In this document: one piece after another, positions 32,460 to 42,600 of the stretch
Position numbering within the stretch: the first letter of the stretch is position 1
How the letters are laid out: each line of letters starts with the position of its first letter
Origin: Cryobacterium tepidiphilum
GTDB taxonomy: Bacteria; Actinomycetota; Actinomycetes; Actinomycetales; Microbacteriaceae
Assembly (NCBI RefSeq): GCF_003716325.1
Contig: NZ_RDSR01000003.1
Location: 1-64,000, forward strand
Length of the DNA stretch: 64,000 nucleotides
Reading direction: 5' to 3'
Notes under the pieces: generated by a model
Databases searched by the model: none
Told to the model about the DNA's origin: nothing
What the model saw: the letters and a program-made list of their open reading frames with translations, nothing else
Program-made: the position numbers and the translations under genes

Positions 32460-34784
32460 CTAGTCCTCCCCGGCAACGGATGCCGCGTGGTCGGGCACGA
32501 GGAGCGCCACGGGGTACTCGTGGAGCAGGTCGGCGACGCGAACGGTGCCGCCGTCGTACCGGCGGCCCGTGACGGCGTCGCGCAGCGGATGGCCGGCGAG
32601 CACGATGGTCGTGTCGCGCCATCCGCCGGCGGCCGCGAGACCGACCGGCAGCCGGGTGGCGACGGTCACCGCGCCGCCGCGGTCGAAGGCCACCACGTGC
32701 TGCGCCCCAGGGCCGTACGCCGGGACGCCCTGGTAGCGGGTGAACCACTCCGGGTGGTCACGGCGCACCCGGAGGGCCCGGGAGGTGACCAGCAGTTTGG
32801 CCGCACCGGTCTCATCGACGGGCGGCAGCCATCCGTCGTCGACGCGCGCGAGGAACTCGCGGCGGACGCCGAAGTCGACAAGGCGGCGGTTGTCGGGGTC
32901 GACGAGCGAGGTCTCCCAGAGTTCGCTGCCCTGGTACACGTCGGGAACGCCCGGTGCGGTCAGCTGCAGGAGCTTCGCCGACAGGCTGTTCGACCAGCCG
33001 GGCTGCGCCACCCGGTTGACGAACGCCGTCACGAGGCCGTTCACCTGCTCGTCGTCGAAGGCCGCGTCGATGAGGGCGTGCATCCGCTGCTCGAACGGCT
33101 CGTCCGGCGCCGTCCAGGTCGTGGACGTGCCCGCCTCCCGGGCGGCCTTCTCGGCGTAGCCGTGCAGGCGATCGCGCGACGCCGGCCACGCCCCGATGAC
33201 CGCCTGCCAGAGCAGGTTCTCGAACACCGCGTCTCCGAGCGGCTGCGCCTCCCGCAACCGGGCCAGCGTCTCCTCCCACTCGGCGGGAATCTCGGCGATG
33301 ACCGAGATGCGGGTGCGCACGTCTTCGCCGCGTTTGGTGTCGTGGGTGGAGAGGGTGGTCATCGAGGCGGGCAGCGCGCCCTGCCGCCGTTGCTGGCGAT
33401 CGTGGAACTCGTTTACGTCGATGCAGAACTCGCCGGGCTCTCCCCCGACCTCGTTCAGCGACGTCAACCGGCTGAACTGGTAGAACGAGGTGTCCTCCAC
33501 CCCTTTCGCCATCACCATGCCCGAGGTCTGCTGGAACCGGATCGCCACAAGCTGCTCCGGGTCGGCCAGCACGGTGAGCAGCGCGTTCACTGTGTCGGCC
33601 AGCTCCGGGCGGCGCGCGCACGCCCGCTCGGCCGCCTCGCGGAGGTACTCGCGGCCGAACGGCAGGTACGACCGGTACACCGGGAAGCAGGCGATGAGTT
33701 CGGCGATGGCGTCGGCGGCGGCGGGGATCCAGGGAACCAGCCGGGCCAGGCGCAGCACCTCCGAGCGCAGGATGCCGTCGGCGATGCGCCGCTTGTTGTC
33801 GTGCACGATCTCGGGCCAGAGCTCGTCGATGGGCACGCGGGCGCCCTGCAGGCTCACCTCGAGGGCGTCGAGCGGATGCCGGCCGGCCGGGTCGACGAGG
33901 ACGCGGTCGATGTCGCCGAGCGCGTCGTACCCGGTCGTGCCGGCGGTCGCCCAGCTCGGCGGCAGCGGTTCGTCACCCTCCAGGATCTTCTCGACGAGCA
34001 CATAGGTGCCGCCGGTGGCCTGCTGCAGCGCGTCGAGGTATCCGCCGGGGTCGGCGAGGCCGTCGGGGTGGTCGACCCGCAGGCCGTCGACCAGACCGTC
34101 CTGCACCCAGCGCGCGATCGCCGCGTGCGATTCCGCGAACACCCAGGGCACCTCCACCCGGATGCCGGCGAGCGAGTTCACCGCGAAGAACCGGCGATAG
34201 TTCAGCTCGGCGTCGGCGCGGCGCCAGTTGACCAGCTCGTAGTTCTGCCTGCCGTGCACGGTGCGCGCGTCGGCGCCGTCGTCGGCGGTGCCGGGGGCGA
34301 TCGGGAACCGGTTGTCGTAGTAGCGCAGCTCGTCGCCGGCGATCGTGAGCGCGCCGAGTTCATCGTCGCCGTCACCGAGCACGGGGATGCGTATCCTGCC
34401 GTTGCCCGCCGCCCAGTCCACGTCGAACGCCTCCGCGTAGCGCGACCGCTGCCCGTGGCTGAGCAGGTCCCACCACCACGCGTTGGTGACGGGCGTGGCC
34501 ACGCCCACGTGGTTCGGGACGATGTCGACGAGGATGCCGCGGCCGGCTTCCCGGGCGGCGCCCGAGAAGCGCACCAGGGCCTCGTCGCCGCCCCGGGTGG
34601 GGTCGACCTCGGAGTGGTCGATCACGTCGTAGCCGTGGTCGGAGCCGTCCTCGGCGGTCAGCAGCGGCGAGAGGTACAGCCAGTCGGCGCCGAGTGCGGC
34701 GATGTAGTCGATGACGCCGGCCGCCTGGTCGAGGTCGAATGAGGCGCGGATCTGCAGGCGGTAGGTCGACACCGGGATGCGCAT
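32460..34784 (-). CDS. treY: Malto-oligosyltrehalose synthase TreY
   Basis: A 774-aa GH13 enzyme starting [21 protein letters not shown], the hallmark TreY N-terminus. [46 protein letters not shown] (nucleophile region) and [14 protein letters not shown] (acid/base) are visible, as is the C-terminal [15 protein letters not shown]. It isomerises the reducing-end alpha-1,4 bond of a glucan to alpha,alpha-1,1. GGAGGAG 8 bp upstream fixes the ATG at 34784; the frame is open further upstream only as a shadow of treX. Confidence 0.96.
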   Translation of the reverse strand: MRIPVSTYRLQIRASFDLDQAAGVIDYIAALGADWLYLSPLLTAEDGSDHGYDVIDHSEVDPTRGGDEALVRFSGAAREAGRGILVDIVPNHVGVATPVTNAWWWDLLSHGQRSRYAEAFDVDWAAGNGRIRIPVLGDGDDELGALTIAGDELRYYDNRFPIAPGTADDGADARTVHGRQNYELVNWRRADAELNYRRFFAVNSLAGIRVEVPWVFAESHAAIARWVQDGLVDGLRVDHPDGLADPGGYLDALQQATGGTYVLVEKILEGDEPLPPSWATAGTTGYDALGDIDRVLVDPAGRHPLDALEVSLQGARVPIDELWPEIVHDNKRRIADGILRSEVLRLARLVPWIPAAADAIAELIACFPVYRSYLPFGREYLREAAERACARRPELADTVNALLTVLADPEQLVAIRFQQTSGMVMAKGVEDTSFYQFSRLTSLNEVGGEPGEFCIDVNEFHDRQQRRQGALPASMTTLSTHDTKRGEDVRTRISVIAEIPAEWEETLARLREAQPLGDAVFENLLWQAVIGAWPASRDRLHGYAEKAAREAGTSTTWTAPDEPFEQRMHALIDAAFDDEQVNGLVTAFVNRVAQPGWSNSLSAKLLQLTAPGVPDVYQGSELWETSLVDPDNRRLVDFGVRREFLARVDDGWLPPVDETGAAKLLVTSRALRVRRDHPEWFTRYQGVPAYGPGAQHVVAFDRGGAVTVATRLPVGLAAAGGWRDTTIVLAGHPLRDAVTGRRYDGGTVRVADLLHEYPVALLVPDHAASVAGED

Positions 34785-34786
34785 GG

Positions 34787-37156
34787 CTAGGACTCCTCCC
34801 CCGCATCCGGCTTCGCATCCGTCTTCGCATCCGGCTTCGCGCCCGTCTTCACATCCGGTTTCGCCTTGGGCTGTGCGCCGTCGGGCGTCGCACCCGTCTC
34901 TGTCGACGCGGCGGCCTCGTCCGCCGCGTTCGCCGTCTGGGAGGGCGAACGCGGCGCCTGCTCGTGCTCGGCTCCGGGCACCGGCAGCGCCTGCGCGCTC
35001 GAGAGCCCGGCCAGCGAAGCGGCGACGGAATGGTCCGGCTCGGCCGCGGGCTTCGTGTAGGCGCGCAGCACGATGAGGGAGCGCGCCTGCACGGGCAGCA
35101 CGGACCCGGCGTCGTGCGGAGGCGAGTCCGTCTGGGCCCCCGCCGTGTCGATGACGACCTCCCACTGCTCCGAGTACTCCGCCGGCGGCAGCGTGCAGTC
35201 GGCGTCCTCGGCATCCGCGTTGAAATACACCAGGAAGTTCACGTCGACGATATATTCCCCGCGGGCGTCACGTTCGCGGATCCCATTCCCGTTCAGGAAC
35301 ATACCGACGGTGCGGGCGAGGTTGGCGTCCCAGTCCTCTTCCTGCATGGCCTCGCCGTCGCGGTTCAGCCAGGCGATGTCGGGCAGCGGCTCGCCTTCGC
35401 CGCGGCGCACCGGGCGCCCGTTGAAGAACAACCGGCGCCGGAACACGGGGTGCTCGGTGCGGAGCCTCGCGACCGCGGCCGTGAACTCCACCAGCGGCAG
35501 GTCGGCCTGGTCCCAGTGCACCCAGGTGATCTCGTTGTCCTGGGCGTAGCCGTTGTTGTTACCGCCCTGCGTGCGGCCCAGCTCGTCGCCGTGCAGGATC
35601 ATCGGGACGCCCTGCGACAGGAGCAGGGTGGCCAGGAAGTTGCGCTGCTGCCGGGCTCGCAGGGCGAGCACCGTCGGGTCGTCGGTGTCGCCTTCGGCAC
35701 CGGAGTTCCACGACCGGTTGAACGACTCGCCGTCGTTGTTGTCCTCGCCGTTGGCGTCGTTGTGCTTCTCGTTGTACGAGACGAGGTCGCGCATGGTGAA
35801 GCCGTCGTGTGCGGTGACGAAGTTGATCGACGCGACCGGGAACCGGCCGGAGTGCTCGTACAGGTCGGCCGAGCCCGTGATGCGGGAGGCGAACTCGCCG
35901 AGCGTCGACGGTTCACCGCGCCAGAAGTCGCGCACGGTGTCACGGTACTTGCCGTTCCACTCCGTCCACTGTGGCGGAAAGTTGCCCACCTGGTAGCCGC
36001 CGGGTCCGACGTCCCACGGCTCCGCGATGAGCTTCACCTGCGACACGATCGGATCCTGCTGCACGAGCTCGAAGAAGGTGGAGAGCCGGTCGACGTCGTA
36101 CAGGTCGCGGGCCAGCGTCGACGCCAGGTCGAAGCGGAAACCGTCGACGTGCATCTCGGTCACCCAGTAGCGCAGCGAGTCCATGATGAGCTGCAGCACG
36201 TGCGGATGCCGCACGTTCAGCGTGTTCCCGGTGCCGGTGTAGTCGGTGTAGTACCGCTTGTCGTTCTCTTCGAGGCGGTAGTACGCCTCATTGTCGATGC
36301 CCTTGAACGAGAGCGTCGGGCCCAGGTGGTTGCCCTCGGCCGTGTGGTTGTACACGACGTCGAGGATGACCTCGATGCCCGCCGCGTGGAGGCTGCGGAC
36401 CATGCCCTTGAACTCCTGCACCTGCTGGCCGTCCTCGCCGGTGGACGCGTACGCGCTGTGCGGGGCGAAGAAGCCGATGGTGTTGTAGCCCCAGTAGTTG
36501 CTGAGTCCCTTGTCGGCGAGCGTCGAGTCCTGCACGAACTGGTGCACCGGCATCAGCTCGATCGCCGTCACGCCCAGCTTCTGCAGGTGCTCGATCACCG
36601 AGGGATGCGCCACCCCGGCGTAGGTGCCACGCTGTTGCTCCGGAACGGCGTCGTTGAGTTCGGTCAGGCCCTTCACGTGGGCCTCGTAGATGATGCTCTG
36701 CGCGTACGGGGTGCGCGGATGACGGTCGCTGGCCCAGTCGAAGAACGGGTTCACCACCACGCTCAGCATCGTGTGCGCGGCGGAGTCCTCGTCGTTGCGG
36801 GAGTCCGGGTCGCCGAAGTTGTACGCGAAGAGCGCCTGGCTCCAGTCGTTCGTGCCGCAGGTCGCCTTCGCGTACGGGTCGAGCAGCAGCTTGTTGGGGT
36901 TGGCCCGCTGGCCGTTCGCCGGGTCGTACTGCCCGTGGATGCGGTAGCCGTACCGCTGCCCCGGCTGCACCTCCGGCAGGTAGCAGTGCCAGATGAAGGC
37001 CTCCACCTCCCGCATGGTGATCCGGGTCTCGGTGCCGTCCGCATCGAACAGGCACAGCTCCACCTTCTCAGCCGGTTCGCTGAAGATCGAGAAGTTGGTG
37101 CCGCTCCCGTCGTAGGTTGCGCCCAGCGGATGCGCTGTTCCCGGCCAGGATTCCAT
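34787..37156 (-). CDS. glgX: Glycogen debranching enzyme TreX/GlgX
   Basis: A 789-aa isoamylase-type GH13 enzyme: N-terminal CBM48 ([30 protein letters not shown]), then barrel motifs [23 protein letters not shown] (nucleophile), [16 protein letters not shown] (acid/base) and [21 protein letters not shown]. It removes alpha-1,6 branches and feeds linear chains to TreY. The last ~75 residues are a low-complexity tail ending in tetrapeptide repeats (see 34803-34862), not usual for the family. AAGGAG precedes the ATG at 37156. First gene of the treX-treY-treZ operon. Confidence 0.95.
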   Translation of the reverse strand: MESWPGTAHPLGATYDGSGTNFSIFSEPAEKVELCLFDADGTETRITMREVEAFIWHCYLPEVQPGQRYGYRIHGQYDPANGQRANPNKLLLDPYAKATCGTNDWSQALFAYNFGDPDSRNDEDSAAHTMLSVVVNPFFDWASDRHPRTPYAQSIIYEAHVKGLTELNDAVPEQQRGTYAGVAHPSVIEHLQKLGVTAIELMPVHQFVQDSTLADKGLSNYWGYNTIGFFAPHSAYASTGEDGQQVQEFKGMVRSLHAAGIEVILDVVYNHTAEGNHLGPTLSFKGIDNEAYYRLEENDKRYYTDYTGTGNTLNVRHPHVLQLIMDSLRYWVTEMHVDGFRFDLASTLARDLYDVDRLSTFFELVQQDPIVSQVKLIAEPWDVGPGGYQVGNFPPQWTEWNGKYRDTVRDFWRGEPSTLGEFASRITGSADLYEHSGRFPVASINFVTAHDGFTMRDLVSYNEKHNDANGEDNNDGESFNRSWNSGAEGDTDDPTVLALRARQQRNFLATLLLSQGVPMILHGDELGRTQGGNNNGYAQDNEITWVHWDQADLPLVEFTAAVARLRTEHPVFRRRLFFNGRPVRRGEGEPLPDIAWLNRDGEAMQEEDWDANLARTVGMFLNGNGIRERDARGEYIVDVNFLVYFNADAEDADCTLPPAEYSEQWEVVIDTAGAQTDSPPHDAGSVLPVQARSLIVLRAYTKPAAEPDHSVAASLAGLSSAQALPVPGAEHEQAPRSPSQTANAADEAAASTETGATPDGAQPKAKPDVKTGAKPDAKTDAKPDAGEES
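34803..34862. repeat. Five 12-bp tandem repeats in the glgX 3' end
   Basis: Five consecutive 12-nt units (GCATCCGGCTTC and close variants, plus-strand reading) encode five K-P/T-D/G-A/V tetrapeptides at the C-terminus of GlgX. A coding minisatellite of this kind can change copy number by slippage. Confidence 0.85.
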
Positions 37157-37240
37157 GCCACTCCTTGCATTCAAGCAATCGTCGATCGTCGGGTTGGAGA
37201 GGCCCCAGACCAGGGTCCCCCTCGGCCATTCTGCCGTGAA

Positions 37241-37262
37241 TGTCCCCGACCGGTCAGGGGCA
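37241..37262. promoter_or_regulatory. Palindrome between glgX and ligC, candidate operator
   Basis: A 22-bp inverted repeat, TGTCCCCGACC/GGTCAGGGGCA, with two mismatched pairs lies in the 189-bp gap between divergent glgX and ligC. The size and symmetry suit a dimeric repressor. No other feature is evident in the gap. Confidence 0.4.
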
Positions 37263-37345
37263 CGGGGAGGATTGCCAGGAGCGGGCGCACCTGCTTCACC
37301 GGTCACCCCCTGTCGCCGCGGCTCCCGGCGCGGAAGGATCGGGTC

Positions 37346-38398
37346 ATGGAGATTTCACCGCAGCCACCGGTCTCGCCCATGCTCGCCAAGGCGGTGCCCG
37401 CCGTCCCCGAGCCGGGGAGCGTCTCCGGGGGGCTTGGCTACGAGCCCAAGTGGGACGGCTTCCGGGCCATCGTCTTCTTCGACGGGAAGGACGTCGAGAT
37501 CGGCAGTCGCGGTTCCAAGGCCCTCACGCGGTACTTCCCCGAGCTCGTCGAGGCGTTCACGCGCCTTCTTCCCGGGCCCTGCGTGCTCGACGGCGAGATC
37601 GTGGCGCGAACCGGGGCGCCCGGCGCCGAGCGGCTCGACTGGGAGGTCCTCACCCAGCGCATCCACCCGGCCGAGAGCCGCATCCGCAAGCTCGCGGCCG
37701 AGACGCCCGCGATGTTCGTCGCATTCGACCTGCTCGGCGACGCCGGCGGCTCGTGGCTCGACCGGTCCTTCCGGGAGCGCCGTGCCAGGCTCGAGGCGCT
37801 GGCCGGCGGGCTCGGCCATCCCGTCCACCTGAGCCAGCTGACGACGGATGCGGAGCTCGCGCGCCGCTGGCTGGTCGAGTTCGAGGGCGCTGGGCTCGAC
37901 GGCGTCGTCGCGAAGCCGCTGGATGCCCTGTACACGCCGGGCAAACGGGTGATGCTGAAGGCGAAGCACCACCGAACCGCGGATGTCGTGGTGCTCGGTT
38001 ACCGCGTGCACGCCAGCGGGAGCGGTGTCGGGTCGCTGCTCCTCGGTCTCTACGACCGCGACGGCGCCCTGCAGAACGTGGGCGGTGCCTCCGCCTTCAC
38101 CGACAAGCGGAGGAAGGAACTGGTGACCGAGCTGGCACCCCTCGTGGTGCGTGACGAGTCGGGCGACGCCGTGCATGGCGAGACGGATCGCAGCCGGTTC
38201 TCCTCCGGCAAGGACACCTCCTTCGTTCGGTTGGAGCCGACCCGGGTGGCCGAGGTGCGTTACGACCAGATGGAGGGATCGAGGTTCAGGCACACGGTGC
38301 AGTTCGACCGGTGGCGCCCCGACCGTGACGCCCGCTCGTGCACGTTCGACCAGCTGGAACGGCCGGTCGCCTACGACCTGAGCGACGTGATGGTCTGA
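37346..38398 (+). CDS. ligC: ATP-dependent DNA ligase, LigC type
   Basis: A 350-aa ligase: nucleotidyltransferase domain with the adenylated lysine in EPKWDGFRAI (K35), LDGEIVAR, MFVAFDLLG, GLDGVVAKPLDALYTPGKRVMLKAKHHRTAD (motifs IV-V), then an OB-fold. It lacks the polymerase and phosphoesterase domains of full LigD, so it matches the stand-alone LigC group that repairs nicks and base-excision gaps in actinobacteria. AAGGA precedes the ATG at 37346. It is convergent with a LigD-type polymerase gene 4 bp away. Confidence 0.93.
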   Translation: MEISPQPPVSPMLAKAVPAVPEPGSVSGGLGYEPKWDGFRAIVFFDGKDVEIGSRGSKALTRYFPELVEAFTRLLPGPCVLDGEIVARTGAPGAERLDWEVLTQRIHPAESRIRKLAAETPAMFVAFDLLGDAGGSWLDRSFRERRARLEALAGGLGHPVHLSQLTTDAELARRWLVEFEGAGLDGVVAKPLDALYTPGKRVMLKAKHHRTADVVVLGYRVHASGSGVGSLLLGLYDRDGALQNVGGASAFTDKRRKELVTELAPLVVRDESGDAVHGETDRSRFSSGKDTSFVRLEPTRVAEVRYDQMEGSRFRHTVQFDRWRPDRDARSCTFDQLERPVAYDLSDVMV

Positions 38399-38402
38399 CG
38401 CG

Positions 38403-39428
38403 TCAGTCCTCCGTCTTGCGTGCGCGACTCGGCTGCACGCGCGGCGGCTCACCGGGCATCTTCGGGTAGTCCGGCGGGAAGGGCAGCTCTCCGAGTCCGG
38501 CCGCGAGGTCGCGCTCCCACCATCCGAGCAGCTCGCTGATCGACCCGGGGCGGGCGTGCATGTCGGCCCACGGGTCCCCGACGCTGCGCAGGCGCTCCGG
38601 AATGGTGAGCACCGTGAATGAGGCGGGGTCGGTCGTCTCCAGCTCCTCCCAGGCGAGCGGGCACGACACGGGGGCGTGCGGCAGGGCCCGCGGGCTGTAC
38701 GCGCCCGCCATCGTGCGGTCCCGGTTGGCCTGATTGAAGTCCACGAACACACGCTCACCGCGCTCCTCTTTCCACCACGCGGTGGTGACCGCCTTCGGCA
38801 TGCGGCGCTCCAGCTCCCGGGCGGCGCCGATCACGGCGTGCCGCACATCGAGGAACTCGTGGGTCGGCTCGATCGGGGCGAACACGTGGAGTCCCCGGTT
38901 GCCGGAGGTCTTGATGAACGCCGTGAGCCCCGCCTCCGCGAGCACGCTCCGCAACTCGAGCGCCGCGGGCACGGCCTCGGCGAACCCCGTGCCGGGCTGC
39001 GGGTCGAGGTCGATGCGCAATTGGTCGGGATTGTCGGAGTTCTCGGCCCGCGAGGCCCACGGATGGAAGACGACCGTGTTCATCTGGGCGGCCCAGACCG
39101 CGCCGGCCGGTTCGTCGATGACCAGCTGCGGATGCGTCCGCGCGCTCGGGTAGCGCACCGTCACCGCGCGCATGAAGTCGGGCGCCCCCTTCGGCGGGTT
39201 CTTCGAGAAGAACTCCTCTCCCTCGATGCCGCCGGGAAAGCGCTGCAGTGCCAGCGGTCGGTCGCCGTTCGCGCGCACGAACGCCTCCCCCACCGCCACC
39301 AGGTAGCGGGCGAGGTCCAGCTTGGTGATCCCGAGGTCCGGCCACAGCACGCGCCCCGGGCTGGAGATGCGCACCACCCGTTCGCCGTGCGGTCCGGGTA
39401 CGGAGAGCATGTGCGCGTCGCTGGCCAT
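38403..39428 (-). CDS. Stand-alone LigD-type DNA polymerase/primase domain protein
   Basis: A 341-aa archaeo-eukaryotic-primase-type polymerase (LigD PolDom): RVLWPDLGITKLDLARYL, GEEFFSKNPPKGAP, the catalytic aspartates in LRIDLDPQPGTG (D140, D142), KTSGNRGLHVFAPI and NQANRDRTMAGAYSPRALPHAPVSCPLAWEEL. Such proteins fill gaps with ribonucleotides or deoxynucleotides during end joining or excision repair. Its pairing with LigC amounts to LigD split into parts; no ku gene is in the window. ATG 39428 is preferred over GTG 39434. Confidence 0.92.
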   Translation of the reverse strand: MASDAHMLSVPGPHGERVVRISSPGRVLWPDLGITKLDLARYLVAVGEAFVRANGDRPLALQRFPGGIEGEEFFSKNPPKGAPDFMRAVTVRYPSARTHPQLVIDEPAGAVWAAQMNTVVFHPWASRAENSDNPDQLRIDLDPQPGTGFAEAVPAALELRSVLAEAGLTAFIKTSGNRGLHVFAPIEPTHEFLDVRHAVIGAARELERRMPKAVTTAWWKEERGERVFVDFNQANRDRTMAGAYSPRALPHAPVSCPLAWEELETTDPASFTVLTIPERLRSVGDPWADMHARPGSISELLGWWERDLAAGLGELPFPPDYPKMPGEPPRVQPSRARKTED

Positions 39429-39490
39429 ACCCACAACCTACCCGGCGCTCCCCCAGCGCACACTCAGATTTGACGAGCTTTCCTTAGAAA

Positions 39491-39508
39491 TACCCCCATT
39501 CGGGGGTA
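39491..39508. promoter_or_regulatory. TACCCCC-N4-GGGGGTA inverted repeat upstream of the CotH-protein gene
   Basis: Perfect 7-bp arms around ATTC, ~110 bp before the CotH-protein ATG and 63 bp from the polymerase gene start. Without a U-tract and between divergent genes it looks like an operator rather than a terminator. It would suit a NarL/LuxR-type regulator, but this is a guess. Confidence 0.4.
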
Positions 39509-39616
39509 GCGGGTGAGGGCCCCGGGATCGATATGATTGCATCGCGTTGTACCCGAGCAACGCGGACGCCCGTGGCCACCCACCCGTGGGCATCCACCTT
39601 CGTTCCAAGGAATACC

Positions 39617-42600
39617 ATGGCTCACGCACACCCTCGAGTGCCCGTCCTCCATCGTCGCAGCCTGGCATTCGTCACGGCATTCCTGACCATGGCCGGAGTG
39701 CTCGTCACCATCGAGGCGTCCCCCGCCCACGCCGCCACCGGCGGTATCGTCATCTCCGAGCTGAACTACCATGCCGGTTCCGACCTCGACACCGATGACT
39801 TCCTCGAACTCACGAACGCGGGCACGACATCCGTCGACATGTCGGGGTGGTCGTTCACGGCGGGCGTCTCCGGAACCCTGCCGGCCGGCAGTGTCGTCGC
39901 ACCGGGCGCACGCTTCGTCGTGGCCAGAGACGCGGCCCAGTTCACCGCCACCAACGGCTTCGCACCCGACGCCGTGTACGGCGGGGACCTGAAGAACAGC
40001 TCCGAGGCCGTCACCCTCGTTGACGCCAACCTGGCCACGGTCGACACCGTCACCTACGCCGACACGGCCCCGTGGCCCACCTCACCCGACGGCACCGGGC
40101 CCACCCTGGAGCTTCGCGACCTCGCCGCCGACAACGAGCAGCCCGAGAACTGGGGCGCCAGCCTGCTGAACGGGGGCACGCCGCGCGCGAAGAACTCCGT
40201 CGAAGGCACCACACCCGCGCCGGCCACGCCGACCGTGACCGATCTGACGGCGACGCCGGCACGCCCGGCCGCCGGGCAGGCCGTCGTCGTCTCCGCCCGG
40301 CTCGCGGCGGGTTCGGATGCCTCCCTCACCTACAAGGTCACGTTCGGCAACGACGTGGCGATCCCGTTCCGCGACGACGCCGCGAGCCCCGGCGGAGCCG
40401 GCGACGGGGTCTACGCCGCCACGATCCCCGCCCAGTCCGCCGGCAAGCTCATCCGCTACCGCATCGAAGCGCGCGTGAACGGCACCTCGTATTCCGAGCC
40501 GGCTGAGGGCGACTCCGCCCACTACCGCGGCCTCGTCGTACGCGACCCGAACGTGACGAGCACGATCCCGATCATCGAATGGTTCATGGATGACGCGGTG
40601 TACAACGACATCCTCGCCAACCACCGGGAAGACGACGTCCAGGGCGACGCGGTCTGGGCGTACGACGGCCAGGTCATCGACGGCGTGCTCATGAACGTGC
40701 GCGGCAACTCCTCGCGCACCGACCCGAAGGTCAACTGGAAGGTCGAACTCCCGAAGGGATACACCTTCGACCTCGGCGGCAAGCTGCCGTACGCGCTCGA
40801 CGAGTTCGCACTGCAGAACTACTCGCACAACTTCACCGACGTCGGCTGGGACACCGTGAAGGACGCCGGCGCCCGGGCGCTGAACATCATCCCCGTGCGC
40901 ACCCAGCGCAATGGCGCGTTCTGGGGCCTCACTCGAATCATGGAGACCGAGGACGGCGAATGGCGCAAGGACCAGGGCGTCGAGGACTGGGCGATCTACA
41001 AGGGCGACGCCGGCAGCGTGGGTCGCACGAGCTCCCCGTCTGCGCTCGAGGCGTCGGGCTGGCTCGACAAGAAGACCCGCGAGGACGAGGACTTCACCGA
41101 TGTGTGGACCCTGTCCAACACCGTTGACGCCTCCCCCAGCGCCGCGCAGCGGGCCTGGATCTACCAGAACGTCAACGTTCCCGAGCTCATCAACTACATG
41201 GCGATCAACTCGATCATCCGTCACCAGGACAGCGGCTATTACAACTGGTGGCTCGCCCGCGACACGGCCGACACCGGCCGCTGGGAGATGTGGCACTGGG
41301 ACCTCAACTGGATCTTCACCACGCCGTCCCGTGACGGCAAGGGCGAATTCCTCACGCCGGACACCTCGAACAACTTCACGCAGGCGATGCTCGCCTACCC
41401 GGAGTTCAAGGAGATGTTCTTCCGCCGGCTGCGCACGCTGGCCGACGAGTTCCTGCCGGCCGGCAAGTACGAGGCCGAATGGGACGCCATCACCGCGCAG
41501 ACCGGTGCGGACTGGAACCTCGACCGCGCGAAGTGGGGCGGCTACACCCCATCGTCGGCACGCTCGGCATTCCTCGACGGCCTCGCCGACCGCCGCAGCG
41601 TGATCGCGAACAACACCGGTTCCGGCAAGCCCGTGCCCGCCAGCCAGTCGGCGAGCGCGTCGGTGGTGATCAACGAGATCCAGTACAACCCGGGCGGCAC
41701 CGGCGGGGAGTTCATCGAGCTCGCCAATCCGGGCAGCACGGCTGTCGACATCTCGGGGTGGACGATCGACGCGATCGACCTCACCGTGCAAGCGGGCACC
41801 GTCATCCCGGCCGGCGGTCGGGTGGTGTTCGTGGAGAACGACACTGCCTTCCGCTCCGCGTACACCGGCGCGAACCGCTTCGTCGGGGGCGAATACGACG
41901 GCGCCCTGAGCAACGGTGGCGAGACGCTGGAACTCAAGCAGGGCAGCCGGGTCGTCGACACGGTCGCCTTCGATGACGCGTCACCGTGGCCCGTCGCGGC
42001 CGACGGCACCGGTCCGTCACTGGAGCTCGTGTCACCGACCGCCGACAACTCGGTGGCGAGCAACTGGCGCGCCGCGTCCACGACGGCCGGCACGCCGGGC
42101 CTCGAGAACACGGCGGGCGGCGCCGACCCGGGTGACGGCGGTGGCGACCCCGGAGACGGCGGCGGCACCCCGCCACCGGCAGGCACCCTCGCCAAGGACA
42201 CCTTCGAGCGCACCAGCAGCGGCGGCCTCGGCACGGCTGAGACCGGTGGGGCCTGGACCGTCGCGGGAACGTCCTCCGCGTACAGCGTCTCGGACGGCGC
42301 CGCGAAGATCAGCGTTCCCGGGGGCAGCAACCGTTTCGCCTACCTGATCGGCGTGTCATCCACCGACACCGATCTGCGGGCGACGACCTGGCTGACCCGC
42401 CCGACGAGCAGCAGCGCCTACGTCGGCGTCATCGGGCGCAGGGTGGGCACCGACAGTTACGGCGCCCGCGCCGTGGTCGGCAGCTCCGGATCGGTCTCGC
42501 TGCAGCTGCAGCGCAACACCGACACCATTCTCCGGTCGGCCAGTGTGCCGGGCCTGAGCTACGCGACGGGCGACAAGCTGGCGTTCCGCCTGCAGGTCAC

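Noticed and set aside
30717-34742. A 1341-codon plus-strand open frame opposite treZ and treY
   Set aside because: It is a GC-driven shadow of the two real genes: His/Arg/Gly-rich composition, no domain, no ribosome site, and treY/treZ are unmistakable on the minus strand.
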